DNA of 64,000 nt from Diadophis punctatus similis. Its lineage: Eukaryota; Chordata; Lepidosauria; Squamata; Dipsadidae. The position numbers and the translations under genes are program-made. The DNA is taken from positions 86,127,249 through 86,191,248 of the forward strand of contig JALIGW010000004.1 of the NCBI GenBank assembly GCA_023053685.1. The letters are read 5' to 3'. Position 1 is the first letter of the stretch. Each line of letters begins with the position of its first letter. The notes under the pieces were generated by a model that was not told the DNA's origin, searched no databases, and was given only the letters and a program-made list of their open reading frames with translations. Of the stretch, positions 1-10,580 are shown in pieces.

Positions 1-499
1 GCGCATTGCATCCTTGTGCCTACTTATTTTTTTTTAATAGGTGTCATAACCGAATCCATCTTAATATTTCAACACCAAAGTGATCTCAGTTCAATTCGTA
101 CAGCCTTCGGTAATGTTCAACTTCTCGGTGTCTGAAACTTAGAATGGAACTTGTGAGATGTTACTTTAGGCGGGTTTACAAACGTATGAATATTTTAATC
201 GGTGTTGCCATTGCACGTTCCTGCTCAAACGATCGCAAACACCGCGCACTAGCAACACATCATGTGTTTGAAGTCACGTGCGAATGAGCGGTGAGTGTTC
301 AATATGGTCAGTCAGTTCTGAGTGAGCCATCGTGGCGTGGAGTTTGAAGCAGTGTTTTATTGAGTGTACTAGCGTGGTTTTTGTATTGAGAGTGATTGAA
401 AGACAGATTCAAAATTAAATATATATTACGTTTGACAAATTTTGAAATGGCATAAATTAATTAATTGAATTGCGTGATTGAGTTATTCCTTTTCCTCCC
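1..499. other. Unassigned flank
   Basis: I see no gene, SINE, LINE or terminal repeat here. The first part is AT-rich, and 230-330 is richer in CpG than its surroundings. This is distant 5' flank of the semaphorin gene. Confidence 0.5.
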
Positions 500-1572
500 T
501 TAAGCAAAGCAAATCCTACCCATCCCTATTTTACAACCCCAAACATGAAAGTAAGAAGGTAAAAAATGTGCTTGAGTTGTATGGCGCATCTGAACTCGTC
601 TGTGAAAAAATTGGCGCATGGTATGCTTAAGGTTGGCCACCACTGACGGATCCAGAGCACTAAAAATAATGTTGCCATTAGCATTTTCTTTTAATTTAGA
701 TCTTTCTTTTACCATCAGTGTTAGTCATCTTAACGTTGTTCTGAACAGCTGTTCATTTCCTTTCTTCTTTCGTTTTCCCTCCTTGGTGCCTTTGAGTAAG
801 TCTTGAACCTTGGCGGGTGCAGAGACAAGATCATGCGGTTTCCTTGGCCATAATTTCCGAAGCGCTTCATGGGCTGGACAGAAAAGACAAAAGCCATTTG
901 ATGTGACCATGATGTCCACCTAGAGGTTGTACTGAATTTGGTCTGTGGCGGCCTTGTCATTTTCTCTTGACACCACCATGTGCTGGTTCATTGACCCAGC
1001 GTCTCCGCCCTTGTAGCTCATGTTCCTCCATTGTCAGTTACTCTGACAATGCAATCATGGCCTGGGTTTATCTCGCAAATGGCCTCAGAGCCCTTAATCT
1101 TTCCAACACACTTCAGGCAAGATGGATTATAAGTGAATTCCAGACTTCGTGCCATCAAAGAAACTTCTTCGCCAACTCATTATGGCCTCTTTTGTGCAAG
1201 TGGAAATTCAATGCAGCTGCAGCCATTTCTGCTGCAATATTTCGAAATGCCCCCATCATTTTCTTTGTGAGCGCAATGAATAGTTCAGCATTTATGCCAC
1301 TGCTCTTCTGACATAATGAAATATGAATCAGATGCTTACTAATGAATGTGAAAATTTATGTTTCTTCCATTGTCCCATAAAGAAAACGCAATGAGGGCTA
1401 ATATGTCCAGACTCATAAAGAACGTATCAGGGCTTGCTTTTCTGTTTGTGTGGCCATTGTTTTTGCACACAATATGTTTTGTATTTTTGCTTTTATGATG
1501 GTGTGGGCTGCCCAGAGGCACTTGACAGTCAGATGGTTGGCACATAAATTTAATACATAAATATGTAAGCAT
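500..1572 (-). pseudogene. Unidentified decayed coding-like region
   Basis: On the minus strand a chain of open frames follows one after another with little gap: 1339-1572, then about 1155-1357 (no early ATG; contains ALTKKMMGAFRNIAAEM), then 1018-1155 (begins MARSLEFTYNPSCLKC), then 725-1021 with one internal TAG at 920-922 (contains NGFCLFCPAHEALRKLW), then 500-715 (contains SALDPSVVANLKHTM). Each switch needs a frameshift. The composition looks protein-like, with cysteines spaced as in folded proteins, rather than low complexity. I do not recognise the family. It may be a retrocopy, a decayed transposon gene or an old viral insertion, or it may be chance open frames. No function is proposed. 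Confidence 0.25.
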
Positions 1573-2491
1573 CCTTAAGTTCCAGGCATATGTAAAGCAA
1601 ATCTTTCATTAATACCAAGATGTCCCTAAGTAACCACCATTGCTGATCTTAATCAGCGTAGCCCTGAAACCCATGTCTGATCTCGGTTTTAGGAGGTTAC
1701 TTAAATCATAATACTGTACCATTTTTTTTACCCCATTCGTTAAAAAAAACCCCAACCTTGTGACTTAATGCTTAGGAAGTCTCAGAATTTTTCTTTACTT
1801 ACCATGAGATGTTCTGAATCCAGCCCTGGTATTTTGTTTTCAAATATATTGCCAATTTTCTAATAAATGAAACAGTCAGACCTCTAGCAAAAGAAGCACA
1901 CTTGTCTTTTTTAGTTAACCACTTGGTCAGAAGAAGAAACCCCATTCAGTCAGGGCATGGCAGTGGCCCTCTCTGCCTCTGTGCATCTGTAAGGAAGGAA
2001 AAACCAAAGGGAAAATGGGCAGCCCTCAAGCCCTCTTTTTTAAGCAGACAAAAAGAATCCAGAATTCTTTTTCTAACAATGGTCAGTCAGGTTTTGGGGA
2101 GGTTGGGGAGGGCCACGTTGGGTCTTCTAATCTGGGCATTCAAAGGAGATTGACTCCTAAGCTCCTTAAGAGAGGGCCATTCAAATTGACTTAGAATTTA
2201 GAAGAGCTTTTATTTCAAGATGCCACAGACTTTCCACTGTTAAACGTCCAGCAAAGCTACACTCTTCTTCCAGCTGAGCTCAGCCCTGGGTGACTTCATG
2301 GTCCCATCCAACAGCAGAGGAGTGGCAACCAAGACGGCTTCCAAGAACTTTGATCCCTCCTTGCTTCTGGTTTTTAGTGGGACTGAAAGGATCCACCAAG
2401 GAGGTCAAGAGACCAAGCTGGTAGCAAGGCCACCTGTCTTCCCCTCCCCCCCCCCGGCCTCCCTGCCCAGGTGTTGTAACGTTTTACAAAA
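1573..2491. other. Unassigned flank with a possible 5S-like trace
   Basis: No gene is seen. At about 1655-1700 there is a short + strand run (CCCTGAAACCCATGTCTGAT) that resembles the middle of 5S rRNA; it is too short and degenerate to call. Confidence 0.3.
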
Positions 2492-2712
2492 GGTGGCGCA
2501 GTGGTTAAAAGCAGCACTGCAACCTTCAGCTGATTGCTAGTTCAGCTGTTCAAATCTCACCGGCTCAAGGTTGACTCAGCCTTCCATCCTTCCGAGGTGG
2601 GTAAAATGAGGACCCAGATTGTTGGGGGAAATAGGCTGAACTCTGTAAACTGCTTAGAGAGGGCTGTAAAGCACTATGAAGCGGTATATAAGTCTAAGTG
2701 CTATTGCTATTT
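2492..2712 (+). mobile_element. tRNA-derived squamate SINE
   Basis: The head carries a pol III box A (TGGCGCAGTGG, 2494-2504) and a box B-like GTTCAAATCTC (2548-2558). The body has the segments CTCAAGGTTGACTCAGCCTT and AAAATGAGGACCCAGATTGT, and the tail ends in AAGTCTAAGTGCTATTGCTA. Copies at 31163 and 38853 share the same order of segments, which defines the family in this window. Family naming (Squam1/Sauria-type) is from memory. Confidence 0.9.
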
Positions 2713-2789
2713 ATTAATTTTCTACTATTGCATTTAATTAGTGCTTAATAAACACCGTGTTGTCTGAGTTGTTTTGTTTGCTTAACAAT

Positions 2790-3095
2790 GCAAATTATAT
2801 TCCTAATCTTTACCCCTTTTTTCCAGCCATTGATAAAATAAATTCCATGTTTGGTAGTGTTCTGTATCTTCTTTCTGTTTAATCTTCAATGTAAGTCTGT
2901 CCATTTCTGCACAGTCCAATATCTTCTTAATTATCTCTTCATCTAGTGGTATTTCTTCATTTTTCCAATGCTGCGCAAATACAATCCTCGCTGCTGTTAA
3001 TACATGTAATATTAAATATACACTTTGTTTATCAGATTTTTCCAGTACTCTGCCTAAAAGGAGGAAGGTTTTTATCAGGCAGTTGCAGCAGCAAT
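2790..3095 (-). mobile_element. L1-type LINE, 3' ORF2 fragment
   Basis: The minus strand encodes about 98 residues including VLTAARIVFAQHWKNEEIP, followed by a charged lysine-rich end. This resembles the C-terminal tail of ORF2 in vertebrate L1 elements, where an ARxxxAQxWK-type block follows the reverse transcriptase. The piece is 5' truncated and lacks the catalytic domains. It directly follows a SINE. Confidence 0.65.
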
Positions 3096-3270
3096 CCATC
3101 CCCCACCCTATGGATGCCTCTGCTGGCCTCTCCCATCACCTGTCAGTCTTCTCGGAGGGTCACCAGTGACTGAGGTCCATGAGATAAATGGGTCTGCCAA
3201 AGCCCACTGTTAGCATTGATCACCATTAGAGGAATGAATGACGTGTCAGCCATTTAAAATGATGCTATCA

Positions 3271-3330
3271 ACAAGATTGATTGATTGATTAAATTTATAT
3301 GCAGCCCATCTCACTATTCAAAGAGACCCT
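3271..3330 (-). mobile_element. LINE tail fragment (L2-like)
   Basis: A (GATT)n run passes into AAATTTATATGCAGCCCATC, which is the reverse complement of the GCCGCCC...TATAAAT-type 3' end seen in the better L2-like copies of this window. Only the tail is present. Confidence 0.5.
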
Positions 3331-4150
3331 GGCTTTAAAATGGCTATTATGACAATTGTCACATTTGTCTCTTTGCTCTCTTAGTCTAGCAAGCCGACAG
3401 ATTATATTATATTTATGTTATGATTAATTATATACTTCTTTTAATCATGCTAGCATAATTAAAAACAGCTGATAATGCAGATTTACTACTGAAGTGAAAG
3501 AACACTACTGCACTTTCTAATGTTTAGATTAAAGAAACCAAAGATATTTGAAGTATAGAGATTTATTTTACATCAGTCTCTGCATTTTGTTTCCTATCAG
3601 TTTCCATTAACTTTGAGGAAAGAAGACTTACTTGAGAAGTTCTCTTGGGTGGAATATAACGGTCTGGTGCCCATTTAAGCCTTTAATTCTTTTAAGTGAC
3701 CAAATGGCCAAGGGGTGTGTTTGTGACTCCCCTCCTTCCACGGGCGAGACATAGCTCTGACTAGCAGAGTCCCAGGCCTCTCCCGCTTCAAGTAAGCCCT
3801 GGAGAAAGGTGTCTAGTTATCCTACTGTCAAGACTTGGTGGATGAGAGCCTTCCCCTGAGAAAAGTTTCAAGGAGGCTTATATTTCTTGGAGAAATTGGT
3901 ACAAGTCCTCCAGCCAATCTTGCTGCCCTCTATTGTGACAGAAAATTTCATACGGTCATTTGAACCCAGCTCTGGTTTTATCTGAGCCTGCTTGCATTTG
4001 CTTCATGTGAACAACTCTTTGGCCATAAAGGATGGTTGCATGAAGTGGCTGCTGAAAAGCTACATTAATCGCAGTACAGTTTCCTAAATCACAGAAAGGA
4101 ATGGGCACATTCTGATTTGGTCATTCCTAGCCCAAATGCGGTGCCTGTGT
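3331..4150. other. Unassigned flank
   Basis: Mostly AT-rich single-copy-looking sequence. I see no coding frame, terminal repeat or pol III boxes. Confidence 0.5.
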
Positions 4151-4154
4151 GGAG

Positions 4155-4800
4155 GAGGCAGAATACAAGGTGGAACATCTACAGAGAAGGACAATGAGGA
4201 CGATCTCCAAACTAGAAACCACGTCTTACGAGAAGACACTGAGAGATGTGGGCCTATTTAGCCTCTGAGAAGATGAAGGGCAATGAGTACAATACAGGGG
4301 TGACATTCAAATTTTTCCCCTACCGGTTCTGTGGGCATGGCTTGGTGGGTGTGGCTTGGTGGGGAGTGGGCATGGCCAACTCGACATTACTCACGGCATG
4401 GTGGGACGGCACCACCCCACCAAGTCACGGCCACAGAACCGACAGAAAAGTTCGGCCAAGCCTTCTAGCGTTCAACCTGGCTGCTTCTCGCCTCCTTCTC
4501 ATGTTTGCTCTGTGTGTATGAGCCCGAGGAGGAGGAGAGAAGTAGTGAGTGGGCGGGGCAGGGCAGGGCCAGTCAGAGGTGCTATTTACCAGTTCTCCGA
4601 ACTGGGCATAATCATCGCCACCGAAGCTATAGAAGCTGTCCGAACCTGTTGAATTTCACCCCTGGTACAATAGCACATTTGAAAGAACTGGAGGGGTGAT
4701 GCATAGAAGGAGTTCTTCTGTTCTCCAGCATCAGATTGCAGGATAATGGAGGGCAGGTTGCAGCTAAATGTCATGAAGAGGCTTGGGGGCTAAAGTCCCC
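4155..4800 (+). mobile_element. CR1 LINE fragment interrupted by a hAT MITE
   Basis: The stretch 4160-4280 translates to LQRRTMRTISKLETTSYEKT with a following LRDVGLFSL, which parallels the CR1 ORF2 end seen more clearly at 6500 and 7245. The continuation after the hAT insertion (from 4673, ATAGCACATTTGAA) matches the next CR1 segment. The copy is old and diverged, and its downstream boundary is uncertain. Confidence 0.6.
4295..4664. mobile_element. hAT-type MITE, 370 bp
   Basis: Terminal inverted repeats are CAGGGGTGACATTCAA on the left and, read inward from the right, CAGGGGTGAAATTCAA (one mismatch in 16). The element is flanked by a perfect 8-bp duplication, GTACAATA, at 4287-4294 and 4665-4672. 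An 8-bp duplication and CA-G ends are typical of hAT elements. There is no transposase frame, so it is non-autonomous. It sits inside a CR1 fragment and is the younger of the two. Confidence 0.93.
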
Positions 4801-4829
4801 AAAGAATTGAGGGGGGGAGTCCCCCTGAT

Positions 4830-5062
4830 GTAACAGAATGACCTTGGAGGAAGGAGGGGAAGGGGAGTCCCCAAAGACAGTCTGAGAAAGAGACTCAGGA
4901 AGGACCCTCCCTAATGGAGCAAGCAGTTAAAAGCGGTGGCAGGAAGTTTGTACCTTCAGATTTGCAAGAGGCTCTTCATGGAGCCTCACGATAAAGTAGC
5001 AGTAGCCTATCTACTCGTGGTTCCTGCCTGCTTTACCTTAGAGAGCTGAGGCTCCTTGGCTG
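4830..5062 (+). mobile_element. Possible LTR fragment
   Basis: The order ACCTTGG.GG, GAGTCCCC, ACCCTCCCTA, TTTGCAA, then a GATAAA-type signal resembles the segment at 51105-51310. The arrangement of a polyadenylation-like signal after a GT/TT-rich stretch suggests an old LTR. Ends and target duplications were not found. Confidence 0.25.
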
Positions 5063-5205
5063 TCCTCAGGCGAAGGAGAGCCGCCTGTTAGCCCTGCTAT
5101 ATTTTGTCTCCTGAACTGAGCAGAAGTTCAGATCCAGTAACCCAAAGGGTATGTTGAAAACAGAAATTGGGGGCGGGGGGGGATGATTATGCATGAGGGC
5201 TGGAT

Positions 5206-5422
5206 CAGGAGTGAAATTCAAATTGTTTTTCCCTACCGGTTCTATGGGTGTGGCTTGGTGGGCATGGCAGGGGAAGGATACTGCAAAATCCCCATTACCT
5301 CCCCACTCCCGGGGGAAGGATATTGCAAAATCCTTGCCAGCCAGAGGTGGTATTTGCCGGTTCTCCAAACTACTCAAAATTTCCGCTACCGGTTCTCCAG
5401 AACCTGCTGAATTTCACCCCTG
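5206..5422. mobile_element. hAT-type MITE, 217 bp, same family as 4295
   Basis: The ends are CAGGAGTGAAATTCA and, inward from the right, CAGGGGTGAAATTCA. The 8-bp target duplication GGCTGGAT is perfect (5198-5205 and 5423-5430). It shares the CCCTACCGGTTCT and GTGGCTTGGTGGG blocks with the 4295 copy but is shorter, so it is an internal-deletion relative. Confidence 0.93.
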
Positions 5423-5489
5423 GGCTGGATAGTCTGGTATTAGCAAAATTTAATTATTTTCATGTTTTAACGCTTGCACGATTATTGCT

Positions 5490-5583
5490 TTGGTTTTTGG
5501 TATTGTCTGCATTTCAATCTTGCAAGCTACCCAGAGTCACCTATGGGAGATGGGCAGCTATATAAATTAAATAAATGAATAAA
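5490..5583 (+). mobile_element. LINE/SINE 3' tail
   Basis: The segment CTACCCAGAGTCACCTATGG followed by GATGGGCAGCTATATAAATT and an (AAAT)-like end is a retroposon 3' terminus of the same general shape as the L2-like tails at 36895 and 60186. No upstream body is recognised. Confidence 0.5.
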
Positions 5584-6499
5584 GCGATTGTGTAAGATTA
5601 CACCATACCAGGCACTCTCCAGCTGAATGTTATATTTCCAAAATCATACCAGAAGGGGCTTTTGTGGGGGGGGAGGTGGGGAAGGGGGCAGACAGTAGCC
5701 CCACGCAGTCTCTTGTTTTGGGAACTATAAAGGCCTCCCCACTAGAAGGCTGAGAGGCTGCATTTGCCTGTCCAGTGTTTCTATTTAGATCAAAATCCAG
5801 GGCAGCCGTGCAGCTGGACTGAGGAAGGGCGGGGAGGGGGGATTTAACATTCGGTTTAACCATGAAATGATATTTGATATTTATGATTACCTCAACCGGT
5901 ATTCTGTTTCTGAAATCATGATCTCTGGTGATGATAAAGGATAGTTAATTAGATCTGATCCTTTTTTCTCCGTCTTTCATATATTTAAAATTATTATTAT
6001 TAGACACGTAGATATCTGTATACTGTGGACAACATTTTCCTCTAATATAAGTTAGCACTTGTATTTTTTCCTGTCCAAAGCTCTTTACTGAAATACATCT
6101 CTTCTTACGGAATTCTTTTTAAAAATGTTGAGGGTGAGTTAAACATCCTGAAAATTAAATAAAGGTGGGGAAATGGAGAAGTCCCACCATGTCTTGGGAG
6201 GTTTCAGATTTATTATATTACTGTATGGGGAGGGGACGATTACATTTCTGCAGAGAAACTAAAACACGGCTGGTTCTTATTACACACTTTTCTATTGTAA
6301 AAATGTCTTTGTATTTCTGCCCCTGTACTTGGATCCAACTGACCGGTGTTTCTATATCTGCTGGAGAGTGGACCGTACTACATATCATCCGAGGTTTAAA
6401 GCTGCTGCTTTTCCAAGTTGCCTGCTTATAAATCAGACACTTTGCCATGGTTCCTGGGTAGATTAATGGTAGTTCTAAGATGACTTGGTTTTAAAAAGA
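5584..6499. other. Unassigned flank
   Basis: Contains a short GC-rich patch (5650-5850) and AT-rich DNA. I see no gene and no repeat ends. Confidence 0.5.
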
Positions 6500-6935
6500 C
6501 GTTGAGACTCTAGAAAGAGTGCAGAGAAGAGCAACAAGGACGATTAGGGGGCTGGAGGCTAAAACATTTGAAGAACGTTTGCTGGAATTGGGTATGTCTA
6601 GTCTAGTGAAAAGAAGGACCAGGGGAGACATGATAGCAGTCTTTCAATATCTCAGGGGTTGCCACAAAGAAGAGGGAGTCAGGCTGTTCTCCAAAGCACC
6701 TGAAGGCAGGACAAGAAGCAATGGGTGGAAACTGATCAAGAGGAGAAGCAACCTAGAACTAAGGAGACATTTCCTGACAATTAGAACAATTAATCAGTGG
6801 AAGAGCTTGCCTTCAGAAGTTGTGGGTGCTCCAATAAGAGATTGGACAGTCATTTGTCTGAAATGGTATAGCTTTTCTTGCCTGAGCAAGGGGTTGGACT
6901 AGAAGACCTCCAAGGTCCCTTCCAATTCTGTTAAA
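6500..6935 (+). mobile_element. CR1 LINE, 3' end
   Basis: The + strand encodes about 127 residues of the CR1 ORF2 C-terminus, with LGMSSLVKRRTRGDMIAVFQ and LPSEVVGAP as clear blocks, followed by the CR1 3' end GGACTAGAAGACCTCCAAGG and CCTTCCAATTCTGTT. The copy is strongly 5' truncated, as is normal for CR1, and carries no reverse transcriptase domain. Confidence 0.93.
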
Positions 6936-7244
6936 TGTTTTGATTCATTATGCCCATTTCTCAGGGAAAGGGAAGCTATCCAAGGACCTAATATGAGAAC
7001 ATTCAATTCTTAGGAAGGGCAGTCTTTAAAGAAATGTACTGCCGGTGAACTCATTGAAGCATCTCTATGCCCTCAGTTCAAGCTGCCAGATGATGCCCTG
7101 TTGCCCCCAGGCATCTTAGTGGCTTCTTAGGTAGGCCTGGAGCAACCTTGGATTGAAGTCATGAGTTGTAAGAAGCTCAGAGAAGACTCATGTTTACATG
7201 TTCTCAGTTGCAGTCCTTCCTCAGTTTCTAAAGTAGCAACAAAA

Positions 7245-7637
7245 CGGTTGCAGGAACTGGGTATGTCTAGTTTAATGAAAAGAAGGACTAGGGGAGACAT
7301 GATAGCAGTGTTCCAATATCTCAGGGGTTGCCACAAAGAAGAGGGAGTCAAACTATTCTCCAAAGCACCTGAGGGCAGGACAAGAAGCAATGGGTGGAAA
7401 CTAATCAAGGAGAGAAGCAACTTAGAACTAAGGAGAAATTTCCAGACAGTTAGAACAATTAATCTGTGGAACAGCTTGCCTCCAGAAGTTGTGAATGCTC
7501 CAACACTGGAAGTTTTTAAGAAGATGTTGGATAACCTTTTGTCTGAAGTGGTGTAGGGTTTCCTGCCGAAGCAGGGGGTTGGACTAGACCACCTCCAAGG
7601 TCCCTTCCAACTATGCTTTTCTATTCTATTCTATTCT
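7245..7637 (+). mobile_element. CR1 LINE, 3' end with ATTCT tail
   Basis: This is a second copy of the 6500 element in the same orientation, about 700 bp downstream. It encodes the same blocks (LGMSSLMKRRTRGDMIAVFQ, LPPEVVNAPTLEVF) and ends in CCTTCCAACTATGC followed by (ATTCT)n at 7622-7637. The pentanucleotide tail is the same unit seen at the larger LINE at 57935. Confidence 0.93.
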
Positions 7638-9599
7638 AAAACAATCACGCCTCTTACTATATTCTGCCTGGATTTCTGTCCCATAATAAGGGTAGCTCTA
7701 GCAAAATACGAATAAACCATCTTCTGTAGATGTTGGTACACACAAGAGCTGTGCAAACATGCAATAAATACAGTGTATGTAGCTTTTGATACAGCAAGAT
7801 GTATCAGAAGACACATCTTTATACGGTAGTACTAAAAAGTACTAAAATTATACTTTATAGTACTGAACTATAAAGTATAAAGAAGCAATAAAATAATAAG
7901 GCAACTGCAGAATTATAAAAAGGTGGATTGGAATGACTACATCCCATATATCTGAATTCTAATAATAAACAAGGATTCTCACTGTTGAACATCACATTCG
8001 GCTGCAAAAGCTCACTTAATTCAATCTGCTCTGCTAATAATACGAGTAATAATTTCTGACGTTTTTACTGTAATAAAAATGCTGTTGCAGTTTTTGGCAA
8101 TCCACATTGAAGGGCTTCAATGTAAACTTTGCCATAATCTGAATCTTATCCCTGCAGATGTATTTTAATTTTTAAAAAAAAAATCTGGAAAAAAATGGAA
8201 TTTGTAAGGAAATTGGTACTCAATTTTTATATTTAGAGAGTCTGTCCAGATAACAACTAGCAGGAGCAAATAAGTATAATCAGCAATTAGACGTGCATAA
8301 AACTCAGAGGAAGCAGATCATGGCCAATTTTTTTAAAAAAAAAAATTAACTCAAAAAACACATGAGCCTGAACCCTGACTCTGAAAGTTATTTTTTTTTC
8401 TTATGGAAGTAAATTAGTTCAAGACCTTTTATTTTAGTCCTAACTGTGCATAACTATTGTCAGCTGCATAAGTTGAGAGAAAAAGAGGTACCTGGTATGA
8501 CTTGAGTGGTAATTGTACATCACTGCAACATTTATTTTCAATATGTTACTCTCCCATTTCAAACAATTTGGTCTGCATTATTTATTTGAGTGACAGCGAT
8601 TTTAAGTAAATGTTTTAGATGACTGCCAATTTCACCTAAAATTGACTTCGTAAAGTCCCTTCCAGAACATCTCCAGTGCATCCAGACAAATGAGGGGATG
8701 AACCACAGAAAGAGGAAAAGGCGGATGCCTCCACACGCTGGGAATGAGGCGTTTATCATGGGAAAGGCCCGATCAAACAGAAATGTGTATGGAAGCTCCA
8801 AACAACAACAACAACAACAACAACAACAAAATCTTTCATTCTGTCAATCCTTCAAGATTGGCCAATCAGAAAACAGAGACCACATGAAATGTTCTCCTTT
8901 ACTGACAGTGGTTATATTGGCAGAAATTTGAAAGTGTTTCTCCTTCCATCCCTGTCAGCCTTCCCAGGCAAACCAGACAGGCAACACAACCAGATGCACT
9001 AAATTTATTTTATTGTAAAGCTACATTAACAGAATTTTGCAAGTCGTACAAACTCACAATCATCACATCAACCATCTGACTCCTTAGGGTGTCAGGTCCT
9101 TTCTAAGCTCCTTCTTCTGGCCGTTCATCCTTTGGGGGCCCCTTTCTCTCTTTTGGGATTGTTTCCTAGGTAAGATCTCTTCCCCTCCTTCCCCAAGATC
9201 ATTCACATGTTACTTTATACCCCCCCCCCCTCTCTCTCGTGTTCTGGTCAGAATGATATGTAACATTTGAAATGCTCTTTGGTTACTAACAGTCAATCTG
9301 TTTTCCATTTGATGGAGAAACATCTTCCTCACCTCACTGTATGTTGATGTCACCTTCTTCAAGTCCACAATGAATCATTTATTCTGCCCCCCCCCCACCA
9401 CCATCCTTGGCAACTCTTCAGATTGTGTCTCACGGCACAACTACCTCTTTAGGTGATGTGATAAACCAGTCCATTTGTGACTCATGCATAATACAAACAC
9501 GGCTAGCTGGATGAATGGATTTAAAGTAAGTGAAGTCCATTGGGATGGGCCTTGAGAAATCTCCTCAAAATAAGATCCAATTTTTTTCTTGTCTGCATC
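7638..9599. other. Unassigned flank with a (CAA)n microsatellite
   Basis: A pure (CAA)n array lies at about 8802-8829. C-runs occur near 9222 and 9390. Otherwise I see AT-rich DNA with no coding frame or transposon ends. Confidence 0.6.
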
Positions 9600-9775
9600 T
9601 CAGAGACTGGATTTGCAAGATGGAGTCTCTGTCCCGTTTCTTTAGCCCTTCTTCATCAGGGCTACTTGCCCACAATTATGGTTTGTGATTTGGGCAGAAT
9701 GCAAGAAACGTTTCGGCCTCTGCTCCTCTTCCAGCCTTTTCCCTGGACGTTTTGGGGATTCAAAAGCGCCATGTT
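9600..9775 (-). mobile_element. PLE-like tail remnant with hammerhead-like motifs
   Basis: Read on the minus strand, CCCUGAUGA (rc of 9653-9661) is followed about 12 nt later by GAAAC (rc of 9636-9640). Upstream on that strand a second GGCCGAAACGUU occurs (rc of 9708-9717), so two GAAAC halves stand in tandem. The pattern CUGAUGA then GAAAC is the hammerhead core, found in tandem in Penelope-like elements. Stem II and the cleavage triplet (GGG instead of GUC) are decayed in the first half and the second lacks CUGAUGA. Confidence 0.4.
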
Positions 9776-10311
9776 GGGGAAAATGGATCTGGTTGGGATA
9801 AATTTAAGGGCTGCGTGGAAAACAATCTGCGTTCCACCATAACTACATAGCCACCAATGATTTGGTTGAAACCGGACAGGGTGGATTTGCTTTTAGGGCA
9901 GGAAAGCCCTAAAGACCGGGGCTGCTTTCTCTCTCACCCCCCCACCCGATTGTTTCCACATTCCCTGTAATTTGCGACCAATAAGCCTTATTATGGCGGT
10001 TTCCCTGGAATAACTTTGTGTGGCAAGCAGAACAAGGAGCTCCAAGGCTGTGTAATATAATATGATTAGATGGAATCTCCATAGTGTTATCTATGAAAGG
10101 AGTTTAAAGTAACATATGCTGATGGCCGACATATGCAGATTAAGATCTTGGTATCTGACTGTGAAAATCCTTCGTGGTTTTTCTTGGAAATGACCCTTCA
10201 GAGTTCTCGATCAAAAACAATCAAAGTTTAACACAGGGAGAGAATGCTAATCAAATGGCTGAAAGTTATCTTCCACCTGCAGAATCCCAGTTAAATGGTA
10301 TGGCTGAAGAA

Positions 10312-10483
10312 CAGTAGTGGGTTTCAAATTCCGTCGCTAACGGTTCGCTATTGGGAGCGTGCGTGTGTGTGGGGGGGCGCTTCTGTGCATGCGCAGAGAC
10401 ATCCGGGCGGGTGGGCGGAGCCTCTCGCCAACACCGCTACTGGTTCACCTGATCCGGGACAAACCGGTAGCAACCCACCACTG
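10312..10483. mobile_element. hAT-type MITE, 172 bp
   Basis: The ends are CAGTAGTGGGTT and, inward from the right, CAGTGGTGGGTT. The flanking 8-mers are CTGAAGAA (10304-10311) and CTGTAGAA (10484-10491), a target duplication with one change. The interior is GC-rich with a TGCATGCGCAG motif also found in the 15761 element. No transposase is present. Confidence 0.88.
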
Positions 10484-10517
10484 CTGTAGAAGATAAACAC
10501 TTTAAAAGATGGTTTAA

Positions 10518-10580
10518 AATTTGCCTCAGAATTGATCAGGACTCGGATGGGAGACCACCAACATACTCTAGGGGAGACCA
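10518..10580 (+). mobile_element. 5S-rRNA-derived SINE fragment
   Basis: The run GGACTCGGATGGGAGACCAC corresponds to the intermediate element and following part of the 5S rRNA internal promoter (TTGGATGGGAGACC). The left half of 5S is missing. Similar pieces occur at 17075, 22318, 25850 and 28685. Confidence 0.5.

Noticed and set aside
2492..2712. tRNA gene with box A and box B
   Set aside because: The head continues into a SINE body and tail shared with other copies, and no cloverleaf acceptor stem closes.
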